Part shown: positions 53,088 through 62,451 of the stretch, one piece after another
Position numbering within the stretch: the first letter of the stretch is position 1
How the letters are laid out: each line of letters starts with the position of its first letter
Assembly: GCF_002954775.1 (NCBI RefSeq)
Contig: NZ_PJME01000005.1
Location: 124,001-188,000 of the forward strand
Source: Streptomyces geranii
GTDB taxonomy: Bacteria; Actinomycetota; Actinomycetes; Streptomycetales; Streptomycetaceae
DNA length: 64,000 bases
Reading direction: 5' to 3'
The notes under the pieces: generated by a model
What the model saw: the letters and a program-made list of their open reading frames with translations, nothing else
Databases searched by the model: none
What the model was told of the DNA's origin: nothing
Translations under genes and position numbers: made by a program

Positions 53088-54350
53088 TCAGCGGGCGGTG
53101 CGCTCGCAGTCGAGGTCGTTGATCGGCACCGCGTCTGCCATCGCCTGCATCCCGGTGTCGTTGGGGTGCAGGTGGTCGCCGTTGTCGAAGAACGGCAGGA
53201 TGCGTTCGTGGTCGTAGGGGCTGCGCAGCACGCGGTCGAAGTCCACGACGGCGTCGAACTCGCCGCCGGTACGAATGAATTCGTTGACCTCCTGCCGTAC
53301 GGCCTCGGCGGGCGCGTCCCACTCGTACCAGCCCTTGAAGGGCCCGACCGTCGCCCCGACGACACACAGCCCGGCCGTGTGCGCACGGTCGATGATCCGG
53401 CGGTAGCCGTCGATCAACTCCCGTGCGGTGACACCGGTGTGGGCCTTGATGTCGTTGACGCCCTCGAAGAGGAGGACCGTTCGGACGCCGGGGTGGGAAA
53501 GCACGTCCCGGTGCAGCCTGTTGAGGGCACTCTGCCCGGCTCCGTCGGCGAGGACCTTGTTGCCTGAGATCCCTTCGTTCGCCACGCCCTTGAGGCGGGT
53601 GCCGGAGTCGGCCTGGAGACGGCGGGCCAGATAGTCGGGCCAGCGCCGGTTCTTGTCGGTGGTGGACTGCCAGCCGTCGGTGATGGAGTCGCCCAGGGCG
53701 ACGACCGCGCCGACGGCCGGGTCCGTCCGTACGGTGACGGCGTCCAGGTACGGCCAGGAGCCGGTGGTTCCGGTCCAGTTGGCCAGGCCCTCCTCCGCCG
53801 TGTGGTCGCCGGTGCTGGTGTACGACGTCTGCATGGCCATGGCGTGCCCGGTGGCGGGACCGCCGCCCTCGGCCACATACAGGCTGACTACCAGTGCGGT
53901 CGCGGCGGGCACCCGTCCGGGCAGCGGATCGCTGAGCACGGTCTCTCCGGCGGGTACGGTCACGGATCGCGCGCCGCCGAACGTCAGTTGCCGGTTGCTG
54001 CCCCGGACCAGGGCGGCACCCTGCTGCTGGACGCCCGCGAACGCCTGGCCGAAGGTGAGGGGCCGGTCGCCGAAGGCGTTGGAGAGGCGGACGCGGAGGT
54101 GGGTGCCGCCGGCGCTGGTCCGTACGACGAGGCGGTAACCGCGATCCGGTGCCGCGTCGCCGATACGGTCGGCGCTCGCGCCCCAGGTGACGATCTCGTG
54201 CGTGGTCGTGGTCGCGGCGACGTTCTTGTGCGTGGTCGTGCCGGGGGCCGCTGTCGCGGAAGCGGTCAGCGACTGCGCGACGACGGCCAACGTGACGGCT
54301 GGCAGGGCGAGTCGGCGAAGTACCCGTCGGATTCCCCTGTGTTGGCGCAT
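53088..54350 (-). CDS. Secreted SGNH/GDSL-family esterase
   Basis: A 420-residue exported hydrolase with a Sec signal (1-35, ending A-T-A-A). An N-terminal beta-rich domain (about 45-205) precedes the SGNH domain: block I G-D-S-I-T-D-G with the nucleophile Ser222, block III E-G-V-N-D-I with the oxyanion Asn, and block V D-H-L-H-P-N-D with the catalytic Asp/His. Carbohydrate esterases with such an N-terminal jelly roll remove acetyl groups from plant glycans. It is 3 nt downstream of the GH95 gene, so it is in the same operon. Confidence 0.88.
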   Translation of the reverse strand: MRQHRGIRRVLRRLALPAVTLAVVAQSLTASATAAPGTTTHKNVAATTTTHEIVTWGASADRIGDAAPDRGYRLVVRTSAGGTHLRVRLSNAFGDRPLTFGQAFAGVQQQGAALVRGSNRQLTFGGARSVTVPAGETVLSDPLPGRVPAATALVVSLYVAEGGGPATGHAMAMQTSYTSTGDHTAEEGLANWTGTTGSWPYLDAVTVRTDPAVGAVVALGDSITDGWQSTTDKNRRWPDYLARRLQADSGTRLKGVANEGISGNKVLADGAGQSALNRLHRDVLSHPGVRTVLLFEGVNDIKAHTGVTARELIDGYRRIIDRAHTAGLCVVGATVGPFKGWYEWDAPAEAVRQEVNEFIRTGGEFDAVVDFDRVLRSPYDHERILPFFDNGDHLHPNDTGMQAMADAVPINDLDCERTAR

Positions 54351-54353
54351 CGC

Positions 54354-56774
54354 TCACCGCCCCAGATCGCGCAGGGTCACGGACCGGCCGGGCGCCAGGG
54401 TCACCGTCCGGGACCGCTCCCCGTACGCCACCGTGGTCGCCGTACGACCGCCGACGCTCGTCACCGTGACCTCGGTGGGCCTGCCGTCCTGCCACCGGAG
54501 ATCGACGGTGAAGCCGCCGCGTACGCCCACTCCGCTGATCGATCCGGAAGCGGCCCAGGCGTCGGGCAGCGCGGGCAGCAGCTCGACGTGGCCCGGGCGG
54601 GAGTACACGAGCATCTCGATCATCGCGGCGGGCGTACCGAAGTTGCCGTCGATCTGGAAGATGCCCCGGCCTTGTTCGACCTGGTAGATGTCGAACAGGT
54701 TGGGCGCGGTGCCGTTGGCGCCGCCGGTGGAGGGTCGCAGGTTGTTCACGACGAGGCGGTAGGCGTTGTCGGGGTTCTTGAGGCGGGCCCAGCACAGAGC
54801 GCGCCAGGCGTTGGCCCAGCCGAAGCTGTCCATGCCGCGTGCGGTGAGCAGGGCGGTCGCGCCCTCGACGATCGCCTCGGGGGTGGAGCCGTCGGGGCGG
54901 ATGCGGTCGCCGGGGAACAGCTGGACGAGCGGCGAGAGATGCCGGTGGGTGGTCTCCCCGAGGTTGTCGGGTGACATCCACTCCTCCAGCCAGCCGGTCT
55001 TCGCACTCACCCCCGGCAGATGGAGCCGCCGTTGGAGATCGGCGACGGTCCGGGCGTACGCACGGTCCCTGCCCAACACCTCGCACGCCGTGCGGTAGTT
55101 GGCGAACAGGGACCGGACCAGCTCCTGGGCGTAGGTGATGCCCTTCGCGTCGAGCGGCCCGTGCTCGGGCGACCAGTCGCTGTCGGCGACGAGAACTTCG
55201 CGCCGCTCACCCGTGACGGGGTCGGTGACCGTCGTCGTGAGCAGCCGGGCCTCCCAGAACTCGCAAGCTCCCTTGAGCATCGGGTGGATGCGGGCGAGAT
55301 GGGCACGGTCCTGGGTGAACTCGTAGAGGGAGTTGCACAGCCAGGCGTTGCCCGCCGGGTGCCACCACCAGCCCATGCCGCCGTGGACGTTGGTGGAGAT
55401 GGCGACGGTCCAACCCGCCAGTTTCCCGGTGGAGTTGCGGTAGCGGTTGCGGGGGTCGTCGAAGTGGGCGCGGGTGAGTTCGGTCCAGGAGGGCAGCTGG
55501 GCCAGGCAGTAGTCGGTGAAGGCGTCGAAGCAGTCGGAGAGGGCGGCGCGGTCGGCGAGCCAGTAGTTCATCTGGAGGTTGATGTCGGTGTGGTAATCCC
55601 CCATCCAGTCCGGGTCGTTGCCGTCGAGCCACAGCCCCTGGAGGTTCAGCGGCAGACTCCCGCGCGACCCGGCGATCATGAGGTAGCGCCCGAACTGAAG
55701 GTAGGCCGCTTCGAGTTCGGGATCCGGTGTGTCGTCGGTGAACCGGGCGCGGACCCGCTCCCAGGTGTCCATGCCGCGCTGGAGCGGGGTGGAGGTACCG
55801 AGCGTGACGTCCATGCGCTCGAACAGCCCACGGTGGTCGGCGACATGGGTGTGCAGGAGGGTGGTCGCGGAGTGTCCGGCGGCGTCGAGGACTTTCGTGC
55901 GGGCGAGTCTGCGCGGGTCGAGCGAGGGGGCACGGTAGCCGGTGGCGGGGTCGGGCGCGTAGTCGGTGCCGCCCGTGACGATCACCGTCAGGGTCGCGCA
56001 GTTCCGGAAGGCGATCCGCGCCCCGTCGACGGCGACGGTCCCGCCGCTGCCGTACGCCGTGACTGCGGCCCCGTACCGCAGCCGGTTCGCGAACTCCCCG
56101 CCGAAGGAGGCGTGTTGGCCGCCCGTACGGGTGCCGGTGGTGGTCTCGCCGTGGGTGCCGTCCAGGCTGACGGCGCCGGTGTAGTGGCCGCCGCCGTCCT
56201 GGGTGAAGTGCAGGACGAGGACGTCGTCGGGGGCGCTGGCGAAGATCTGGCGGCGGTAGGTCACTCCGGAGCGGACGTAGGAGGCGGTGACCAGGCCCTG
56301 GCGGAGGTCGAGGGCGCGGCGGTAGCCGGAAACGGTCGAGAGGTCGTGGTCGGGGAGGTCGACGGTCAGTTCGGCCAGGAGGGTGAAGGACCCGAAGTTC
56401 TCGCGGGAGTAGGGGAATTGGCCGTCGGCGTCGAGGGTGGAGTTGAGGGTTCCCGTCCACATGGTGGCGTCGGTGAGGAAGAGCCGCTCCCGGCCGGGGT
56501 CGTTGCCCACGAGCGCGCCGAGGCGGCCGTTGCCGACCGGGAGGCCCTGGGTGATCATCGAGCGGTCGTCGGCGGGGGCCTGCCACCACAGTCGGGTGCC
56601 GGCGCTCTCGGCTGCGGTCAGCAGCGGGGAGCCGACAGGTCGTCGGGGCGCGGCGGAGGCGGTGAAGGCGGGCAGTCCGCCGAGGGCGGCCAGGGCTCCG
56701 CCGGCGGCGGCGACGGAGAGGAAACCCCGTCTGCTGGCGGCGAGTTCGGGCGAATCGGGGCGTGCGGTGTCCAT
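54354..56774 (-). CDS. Secreted GH95 alpha-L-fucosidase (or alpha-L-galactosidase)
   Basis: An 806-residue enzyme with a Tat signal (S-R-R-G-F-L near residue 15, then a hydrophobic stretch and A-S-A-A). It keeps the GH95 architecture: an N-terminal beta-domain starting L-W-W-Q-A-P-A, a helical barrel and a C-terminal beta-domain. Conserved segments include I-N-L-Q-M-N-Y-W, the S-D-W-S-P-E-H-G region with the presumed catalytic Glu, and Q-I-D-G-N-F-G. GH95 enzymes remove alpha-1,2-L-fucose or L-galactose, for example from xyloglucan. GGAG lies 9 nt before the ATG. Confidence 0.92.
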   Translation of the reverse strand: MDTARPDSPELAASRRGFLSVAAAGGALAALGGLPAFTASAAPRRPVGSPLLTAAESAGTRLWWQAPADDRSMITQGLPVGNGRLGALVGNDPGRERLFLTDATMWTGTLNSTLDADGQFPYSRENFGSFTLLAELTVDLPDHDLSTVSGYRRALDLRQGLVTASYVRSGVTYRRQIFASAPDDVLVLHFTQDGGGHYTGAVSLDGTHGETTTGTRTGGQHASFGGEFANRLRYGAAVTAYGSGGTVAVDGARIAFRNCATLTVIVTGGTDYAPDPATGYRAPSLDPRRLARTKVLDAAGHSATTLLHTHVADHRGLFERMDVTLGTSTPLQRGMDTWERVRARFTDDTPDPELEAAYLQFGRYLMIAGSRGSLPLNLQGLWLDGNDPDWMGDYHTDINLQMNYWLADRAALSDCFDAFTDYCLAQLPSWTELTRAHFDDPRNRYRNSTGKLAGWTVAISTNVHGGMGWWWHPAGNAWLCNSLYEFTQDRAHLARIHPMLKGACEFWEARLLTTTVTDPVTGERREVLVADSDWSPEHGPLDAKGITYAQELVRSLFANYRTACEVLGRDRAYARTVADLQRRLHLPGVSAKTGWLEEWMSPDNLGETTHRHLSPLVQLFPGDRIRPDGSTPEAIVEGATALLTARGMDSFGWANAWRALCWARLKNPDNAYRLVVNNLRPSTGGANGTAPNLFDIYQVEQGRGIFQIDGNFGTPAAMIEMLVYSRPGHVELLPALPDAWAASGSISGVGVRGGFTVDLRWQDGRPTEVTVTSVGGRTATTVAYGERSRTVTLAPGRSVTLRDLGR

Positions 56775-56847
56775 GGACGCGCTCCAGAGAAGGTCGGCCG
56801 TCAGGAGTAGCCATCAGGAGTTGCCGTAACGAGTTGCCTTCAGGAGT

Positions 56848-58659
56848 TCAGGCCAGGTTCGGTACGTCGATCCGGTCGATGTCCGGGGCGTAGCCGTCGC
56901 CGCTGTCGAAGGTGACGGTGTTGGTGCCCGCCTTCAGATCGAGCGGCACGCTGACCGTCTCGACGGTTCCCCAGTCGCCCGTGGAAGGGAACTTGTGGCC
57001 GACGGCCCCGCCGCCGTTGGCGGAGACCCGCACGGACCGCGCGTCACCGCTGACGTAGGCGATGTCGACGACGTACCGTCCGGCCTTCGCGACCTTGACG
57101 CCGTTCACGGTGAGCTTGCCGCCGAGGTAGAGGTTGCCGACCTTCCGGGCTCCGGAGCAGGCACCGCAGTCGGCCACCGAGGCGTTGCCGACAAGGGTGT
57201 TGGCCGGCGCCTCGGCCTCGTAGGCGGTCCTGGTCAGGACCGGGCCACCTTGCGGCGTGACGGTGAACAGCCGTGAGCCGTGGGCGGGCAGCGCCTGCGC
57301 GATCCTGTCCCGGTAGGCGCCGAGGTTCTCGCGGTTCCAGAGGTCGCGGACCTTCGCCTTGCCGGTGAAGCCGAGGACGGACCAGTCGGCGGTGACGGAC
57401 GCGGGTGCCTCGCCGAGGTTGAACAGGGCGACGGTGAAGCTGCCGTCGGGGTTCCTGGCCGCCCAGACCTGCTGGTCGTCGGAGGGGGTGACGGGCCGGG
57501 CGGGCGGGGTGGCGCCCTGGTTGACCGCGATGACCTCCCTGTTGGTGAGCAGGGAGAGCCCGTAGGGGTCGAGGCGGGTCAGGTCGTCGCCGGTGTAGAG
57601 GGGGGTCTTGGCGATGGCCCAGAGGGTGGCGTAGCTCTGCCGTTCGGCTTTGGTGAGGCCGTCCATCTCGCCGTTGCCGACGTTGAGGGAGTCCAGGTCG
57701 TTCCAGCCGCCGGGGCCCACGTGCCGGGTCCAGGCCGGGGTGTCGTCCCAGCGGTCCTCGACCGAGTTCTCCCAGGTGACGAGGGTGTTGCAGTAGCACT
57801 CGACGTCGGTGTCGATGCGCCAGCCGTTGGAGTACCGCTGCCAGTCGGCGGCGTGGCCGATGTCGAGGGACCAGGACAGTTCGAGGTGGATCGGGCGTCC
57901 GGCGGCGGCGATCGCCCGCTGCCAGGCGGCGACGTCGGCGACGTTGTCGTAGTTCTCCCCGCTCTTGAAGGAGCCGGGTCCGACACCGTCGAGCTTGAGG
58001 AAGTCGTAGCCCCAGTCGGCGAACAACTGGGCTTGTGAGTCGATGTACTTCTGGGCGCAGGGCCGCGAGAAGTCAATCTTGTACGCGCTGTCCCACCCGT
58101 TGGTGGTGCGCAGGTCGCCGTAGACGATGTCGGCGGTCGTGCAGCCGTCACCGTTCCAGACGGGCACCCCTCCCCCGCCGTACGCCTCCTTCTCCAGCCC
58201 GACGGGCAGGTAGATCCCGGCCTTGAGCCCCTTGGCGTGCAGGTCGTCGGCGACGGCCTTCATCCCGCGCGGGAAGCGCCCGGGGTCGGCGGCCTGTCTG
58301 CCGTAGGCGTCGAAGCGGGGCTTCCAGTCCAGGTCCCGCCACCAGCCGGCGTCGATGTTGACGTACTCGTAGCCGTACGGCTTGAGCTTGGCGGCAAGGG
58401 CGTCGGCCTGCTTGAGGACGTTCTTCTCGGTGAGATAGCTGTAGTCGCCGTCGGGGTTGAGCCCCGGGTACTTGGAGGACTGCATGCTCCAACTCGTCCA
58501 GCCCATGTACGGCTTGGCGGCGAGCGGCGCCGAAACGCCCTGCACGGCCGGGGAGTCGGTAGCCGTGGCGGCCGGGGTGAGGGCGGCGAGGCCCGCGGTG
58601 AGGGCGAGGACGAGCAGAGTACTGGCGGTGCGGCGGGCGGGGTGGGGGGACAACCGCAT
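56848..58659 (-). CDS. Secreted GH27 alpha-galactosidase with C-terminal CBM35-like module
   Basis: A 603-residue enzyme with a Sec signal (1-34). The GH27 barrel (about 48-345) opens with K-P-Y-M-G-W-T-S-W. The nucleophile Asp224 is in F-L-K-L-D-G, and the acid/base Asp lies in the R-I-D-T-D segment (283-285). An all-beta domain (about 385-465) and a carbohydrate-binding module of CBM35 type (about 475-603, starting Y-E-A-E-A-P-A-N-T) follow. It should release terminal alpha-galactose from galactomannan, raffinose-type sugars or decorated plant glycans. GGAGG lies 8 nt before the ATG. It is the first enzyme gene behind the ROK regulator. Confidence 0.93.
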   Translation of the reverse strand: MRLSPHPARRTASTLLVLALTAGLAALTPAATATDSPAVQGVSAPLAAKPYMGWTSWSMQSSKYPGLNPDGDYSYLTEKNVLKQADALAAKLKPYGYEYVNIDAGWWRDLDWKPRFDAYGRQAADPGRFPRGMKAVADDLHAKGLKAGIYLPVGLEKEAYGGGGVPVWNGDGCTTADIVYGDLRTTNGWDSAYKIDFSRPCAQKYIDSQAQLFADWGYDFLKLDGVGPGSFKSGENYDNVADVAAWQRAIAAAGRPIHLELSWSLDIGHAADWQRYSNGWRIDTDVECYCNTLVTWENSVEDRWDDTPAWTRHVGPGGWNDLDSLNVGNGEMDGLTKAERQSYATLWAIAKTPLYTGDDLTRLDPYGLSLLTNREVIAVNQGATPPARPVTPSDDQQVWAARNPDGSFTVALFNLGEAPASVTADWSVLGFTGKAKVRDLWNRENLGAYRDRIAQALPAHGSRLFTVTPQGGPVLTRTAYEAEAPANTLVGNASVADCGACSGARKVGNLYLGGKLTVNGVKVAKAGRYVVDIAYVSGDARSVRVSANGGGAVGHKFPSTGDWGTVETVSVPLDLKAGTNTVTFDSGDGYAPDIDRIDVPNLA

Positions 58660-58731
58660 GGGAACTGCCTCCGGATCACTGAACGTTGGCCGTTATGGCG
58701 TGCGCATGACATTCCAGAAGTGCGGCCGGGC

Positions 58732-59943
58732 TCACCCCCGCCCGTCGCGGGAGTCCGCCCGGATGAAGGACTGGATGGCGGTGGCCGCCGCCCCACGCGC
58801 CCACTCCTCGAAAGGCAGCGGACACGTCGTGACGTCGCAGCGGGCGGCGGCACCGAAGGCGGACGCGGCGAAGGCGCCCTTGATCTCGGCGGCGAACAGG
58901 TCGTAGGCGGCGAGGCCTTCACCGGAGATGATCACCCTCTCCGGGCCGAGCAGGTTGACCACGGCCCCGATGGCCCGCCCGATGACGGCACCCGCACGGG
59001 CGTACACCGCCCGGGCTCCGGGGTCGCCGCGGTGGGCGAGTTCCAGGGCCTGGGCCGCGTCCGCCACGTCGATCCCGGTCTCGGCCCGGACGTCGCGCAC
59101 GATCGCCGACTCCGAGGCGACGGCCTCCACACAGCCCCGGTTGCCGCAGTGGCACCGGGGACCGGCCGGGTCGAAGGAGAGATGCCCGATCTCACCGGCC
59201 ACGCCGTGCGCCCCGGAGACCACCCGGCCGCCCACGACGAGCCCGCACCCGATCCCGGCGCCCACGGTCACCAGCGCGAAGTCGGCCAGCCCCACCCCGG
59301 CGCCGAACCACTGCTCGGCGACGGTGAGCGCCCGGACGTCGTTGTCGACGGTGACCGGCAGCCCGACGGTCATGGCGGCGAGGTTCGCGAGCGGCACGTC
59401 CCGCCACTCCAGGAAGGGCGAGTACCGCACCAGCCCCTCCGCCCGGTCCACATCACCGGAGACGGCGATCCCCACGCCCTTCACCGGCGCCCCCAACTCC
59501 TCGGCCTCGGCGAGCAGTTCGAGGACGAGACCGGAGAGGGTGGCGAGCACGCCCTCGGCCCGCCGGTCACCGAGCGGAACACGCCGGGCGACCCTGATAC
59601 GGCAGCACAGATCCGCCAGTACGGCGATGATCTCGTCGCCGGTCACCTTGACCCCGAGGAACAGCGCACGCCCACCGTCGACCCGCACGAGGTTGGCGGG
59701 CCGGCCGAGCGCCCGCCGGTGCTCGTCGTCGGCGTCCTCCAGCAGATACCCCAGCTCGATCAGCGGCCGAACGGCCTTGGTCACGGCGGCCGGTGACAGG
59801 GCGGCCCGCCGGGCGATCTCGGCGCGGGTGAGGGGGCCGTGGGAGAGGACGATGGTGAAGATCTGGGCGGCGGCGGGGGTGTGGGCGGGAAACGCCTCGG
59901 CGGGCCGGGACGCCTCGGAGGGGGTGAGCGGGGGCGGACGCAT
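58732..59943 (-). CDS. ROK-family transcriptional regulator
   Basis: A 403-residue regulator: N-terminal winged helix (about 20-75, with L-T-R-A-E-I-A-R-R-A-A-L-S) and a ROK sugar-kinase-like domain. The zinc site is C-H-C-G-N-R-G-C and the sugar/phosphate segment is G-A-G-I-G-C-G-L. As in other regulators of the family, the ligand is probably a mono- or oligosaccharide. ATG at 59943 is chosen because it coincides with the expected transcription start (leaderless); an in-frame ATG at 59964 would overlap the promoter. The downstream GH27-GH95-esterase genes are its likely targets. Confidence 0.9.
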   Translation of the reverse strand: MRPPPLTPSEASRPAEAFPAHTPAAAQIFTIVLSHGPLTRAEIARRAALSPAAVTKAVRPLIELGYLLEDADDEHRRALGRPANLVRVDGGRALFLGVKVTGDEIIAVLADLCCRIRVARRVPLGDRRAEGVLATLSGLVLELLAEAEELGAPVKGVGIAVSGDVDRAEGLVRYSPFLEWRDVPLANLAAMTVGLPVTVDNDVRALTVAEQWFGAGVGLADFALVTVGAGIGCGLVVGGRVVSGAHGVAGEIGHLSFDPAGPRCHCGNRGCVEAVASESAIVRDVRAETGIDVADAAQALELAHRGDPGARAVYARAGAVIGRAIGAVVNLLGPERVIISGEGLAAYDLFAAEIKGAFAASAFGAAARCDVTTCPLPFEEWARGAAATAIQSFIRADSRDGRG

Positions 59944-59950
59944 GGCCGGG

Positions 59951-59988
59951 AACTTAGGCCGCATTCTTTTCTGTTGTCAATAAAAGAA
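59951..59988 (-). promoter_or_regulatory. Leaderless promoter of the ROK regulator with overlapping inverted repeat
   Basis: On the minus strand TTGACA (59980-59975), an 18-nt spacer and TAAGTT (59956-59951) form a good housekeeping promoter whose start point falls at the ATG at 59943. A perfect inverted repeat, TTCTTTT (59964-59970) and AAAAGAA (59982-59988), straddles the -35, as expected for autorepression. The stretch is strikingly AT-rich for this DNA. Confidence 0.65.
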
Positions 59989-60037
59989 GCACGATTCCTG
60001 TGAACTCGCTGTCCCCTCAACGGGAGTTGGAGTGCCG

Positions 60038-60538
60038 TCAGCCGGTCAGCGTCTTGAGCCGCCGGTGGTGCCAGACGACCGGGCTGCGGTCGTCGTCGGC
60101 CCGCATGGCGAGCACCCGCAGCACGATGATGTCGTGGTCGCCCGCCGGATAGGTGTGCTCGATCGCGCACTCCAGCCAGATCGGCGCCCCCTCCAGGAAG
60201 ATCGCGCCGGACGCCGCCTCCTGGGTGCCGAGGCCGGCGAAGCGGTCCTCCTTGCTCCGGGAGGCCAGTTGGCGGGTCTTGGCGCTGTGCTCCTCGCCCA
60301 GCACGGAGACTCCGAGCGTCTCGGCGCCGGCCAGCAACGGCCAGGTGGTGGAGGTGTGTTGGACGGCGAGGGAGACCATGGGCGGCTGGTAGGAGACGCC
60401 GACGGTGAACGACGAGACGATCATGACGGTCGGCTCGCCGTCGACCCGGGCGGCGACGGCGGCGACCCCCGATGGGAACCCGCCGAACGCCTCACGCACC
60501 TCTTCGGGGTCCGAGGTGAACCCTTCGAGCGTGGTCAT
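60038..60538 (-). CDS. Flavin reductase (FMN-binding, HpaC/RutF-like)
   Basis: A 166-residue flavin reductase-like split barrel. It has the characteristic [26 protein letters not shown] and F-A-G-L-G segments. Such proteins reduce FMN or FAD with NAD(P)H and pass it to two-component monooxygenases. The monooxygenase at 62452-63786 is the likely customer. ATG overlaps the stop of the FMN reductase gene (ATGA). It is the last gene of the operon. Confidence 0.88.
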   Translation of the reverse strand: MTTLEGFTSDPEEVREAFGGFPSGVAAVAARVDGEPTVMIVSSFTVGVSYQPPMVSLAVQHTSTTWPLLAGAETLGVSVLGEEHSAKTRQLASRSKEDRFAGLGTQEAASGAIFLEGAPIWLECAIEHTYPAGDHDIIVLRVLAMRADDDRSPVVWHHRRLKTLTG

Positions 60539-61035
60539 CGTGCCGCCCCCGCCTTCGCCGCGTCGAGCACGGTCCGGCCCCAGCGGCCGGTCCAGCGGAC
60601 CAGTGAGTCGTCCGTCGTGTAGGTGGAGTCGAGCTGGTAGAGGCCCTGGGCGGGGCAGATCGCGCCGAGTTCCACCAGGACGGGTTTGAGGGTGAGTTCG
60701 GGGGCGAGCGCGTGTGCGGGTCCCGCGCCGAGCATCAGGGGCAGCGCCACCTGGCCCGCGAGTCCGGTGTCCGTGGGGAACCGGTCGAGGAACAGTTTGA
60801 GCAGCCCGGTGTAGGTGCCCTTGTACGTGGGCGACGCGGCGATGACCACATCGGCGGCGCGTACTCGCTCCACGGCCGCGCTGACCTCGGGGTCGTCCCA
60901 GGCGAGCAACCCCGCCCCCAGCTCGGTGACTTCGAGGACCGCGCAGTCCAACCCGAGGGCGGCGGCGAGGCGTTCGGCGGCATCGCGGGTGCGCGAGGCG
61001 GCCTTGGGGTTTCCGACGACGGCTATGGCCTTCAT
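60535..61035 (-). CDS. NADPH-dependent FMN reductase (SsuE/MsuE type)
   Basis: A 166-residue flavodoxin-like reductase with [10 protein letters not shown] at the N-terminus, [18 protein letters not shown] as the FMN-site signature and a late G-A-G-P-A-H-A. SsuE-type enzymes supply FMNH2 to alkanesulfonate and related monooxygenases. It shares one base with the MFS stop (TGATG). Having both an SsuE-type and an HpaC-type reductase in one operon is redundant; one may serve a different step. Confidence 0.9.
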   Translation of the reverse strand: MKAIAVVGNPKAASRTRDAAERLAAALGLDCAVLEVTELGAGLLAWDDPEVSAAVERVRAADVVIAASPTYKGTYTGLLKLFLDRFPTDTGLAGQVALPLMLGAGPAHALAPELTLKPVLVELGAICPAQGLYQLDSTYTTDDSLVRWTGRWGRTVLDAAKAGAAR

Positions 61036-62450
61036 CAGGCGACTCCTGTGGGTAGTTCGGACGCGGCGGTCGTCGCCGTGTCCGGTGCGGGTGGTGCCCC
61101 CTTGGGCGGGTCGACGCGCAGCAGCAGGGCGGAGAGCAGGCTGAGCAGCCCGACGGCGGCGAGCGAGCAGAGGGCGGCGGCATAGCCGTACGCGGTCAGG
61201 AGCACGGCGCAGACAGCGCTGCCCAGTACGGCGCCGAGTTGCTTCATGGCGTTGAAGGCGCCCGAGGCCGCGCCCACCTCGTCCGGGGCGACGGTGGTCA
61301 CCGCCGCGATGGACAGGGGCGACCAGACGAACGCGTTGGCGACCCCGTACAACGCGAAGGCCGAGGTCAGGGCGGCGACCGGGGCATCGGCGGCGACGAG
61401 CGCGGCGGACGCACCGACGGACAGGACCAGCGCGCACGCGCCGACGACCGCGACGGCACGGGTTCCGACGCCGTTGTTGAGCCGGGCCGAGACGGGAGCG
61501 CCGAGCACGCACACCAGGCCCATCGGGATCAGGGTGAGCGCCGCCTCGCCGGGAGACAGCCCGCGCTCCCGCTGGAGGTACAGCATCACCGGGATCATGG
61601 CGGACCCGGAGCAGAAGGCCGCTGCGGCTGCGCCCCAGGTCGCGGTGACGAAACCCCGGGTGCGGAGAAGAGAGACCGGCACCAGGGCGCGGGCCCCGTG
61701 GCCGCGTTGCAGCCAGACGACGGCGGCGACGGTCAGCGCTCCCGCGCCGGCCAGCAGCCAGCGCGGCACCCCCCACACGTCCGCGCCGGTCGCGTCGGTG
61801 CCCTGGACGCCGAGGACGAGTGCTGCGGCTCCGGCCGCGTTGGCGCAGATCGCCCAGACCGGGATGGCCGCCGCCTGGCGCGGCAGGGCGGGCACGAACA
61901 CCGTCACGGCGGCCATCGCGGCGACGCCGACGGGGACGTTCACCCAGAACACCGCGGGCCAGCCGCCGACGGCGACGAGGAACCCGCCGACCAGCGGCCC
62001 GGCGGCCACGGCGGCCCCGCCGACCGCGCCCCAGACGCCGAGGGCGACGGCCAGGCGCGGCGGCCGGAACAGGGCCTTGATGAGGGTGAGGCACTGCGGG
62101 GTCATCAGCGCGGCGCCGACGCCCTGCGCGACCCGCCACACGATGAGCGCCTCGATGCTCGTGGCGAGGGCGCACAGCAGCGACCCGGCGGTGAAGACGG
62201 CCAGTCCGACGAGATGGACGCGCCGATGCCCGTAACGGTCGCCCAACCGCCCCGCGATGACCAGGGGAACGGCGTAGGCGATGAGATAACCGCTGTTGAC
62301 CCACATCGCGCGGGCCTCGCCGGTGTGCAGCCCGTCGATCAGCGCGGGCAGGGCGACCGAGGTGACGGTGCTGTCGAGCAGCAGCATGAAGAAGCCCGTG
62401 CACAGGCTGGCGAGGGCGAGCCAGTCCCGTCGCTCGCTCCCTGCGGTCAT
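61035..62450 (-). CDS. DHA2-family MFS transporter
   Basis: A 471-residue transporter with about 14 hydrophobic helices. It has the DHA2 motif [11 protein letters not shown] in helix 1, [11 protein letters not shown] (motif A) and [10 protein letters not shown] (motif B). Proton-driven drug or metabolite export is typical; uptake is also possible in a catabolic operon. ATG at 62450 is used; the longer frame would overlap the monooxygenase gene, which ends 1 nt upstream. Confidence 0.9.
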   Translation of the reverse strand: MTAGSERRDWLALASLCTGFFMLLLDSTVTSVALPALIDGLHTGEARAMWVNSGYLIAYAVPLVIAGRLGDRYGHRRVHLVGLAVFTAGSLLCALATSIEALIVWRVAQGVGAALMTPQCLTLIKALFRPPRLAVALGVWGAVGGAAVAAGPLVGGFLVAVGGWPAVFWVNVPVGVAAMAAVTVFVPALPRQAAAIPVWAICANAAGAAALVLGVQGTDATGADVWGVPRWLLAGAGALTVAAVVWLQRGHGARALVPVSLLRTRGFVTATWGAAAAAFCSGSAMIPVMLYLQRERGLSPGEAALTLIPMGLVCVLGAPVSARLNNGVGTRAVAVVGACALVLSVGASAALVAADAPVAALTSAFALYGVANAFVWSPLSIAAVTTVAPDEVGAASGAFNAMKQLGAVLGSAVCAVLLTAYGYAAALCSLAAVGLLSLLSALLLRVDPPKGAPPAPDTATTAASELPTGVA

Positions 62451-62451
62451 G

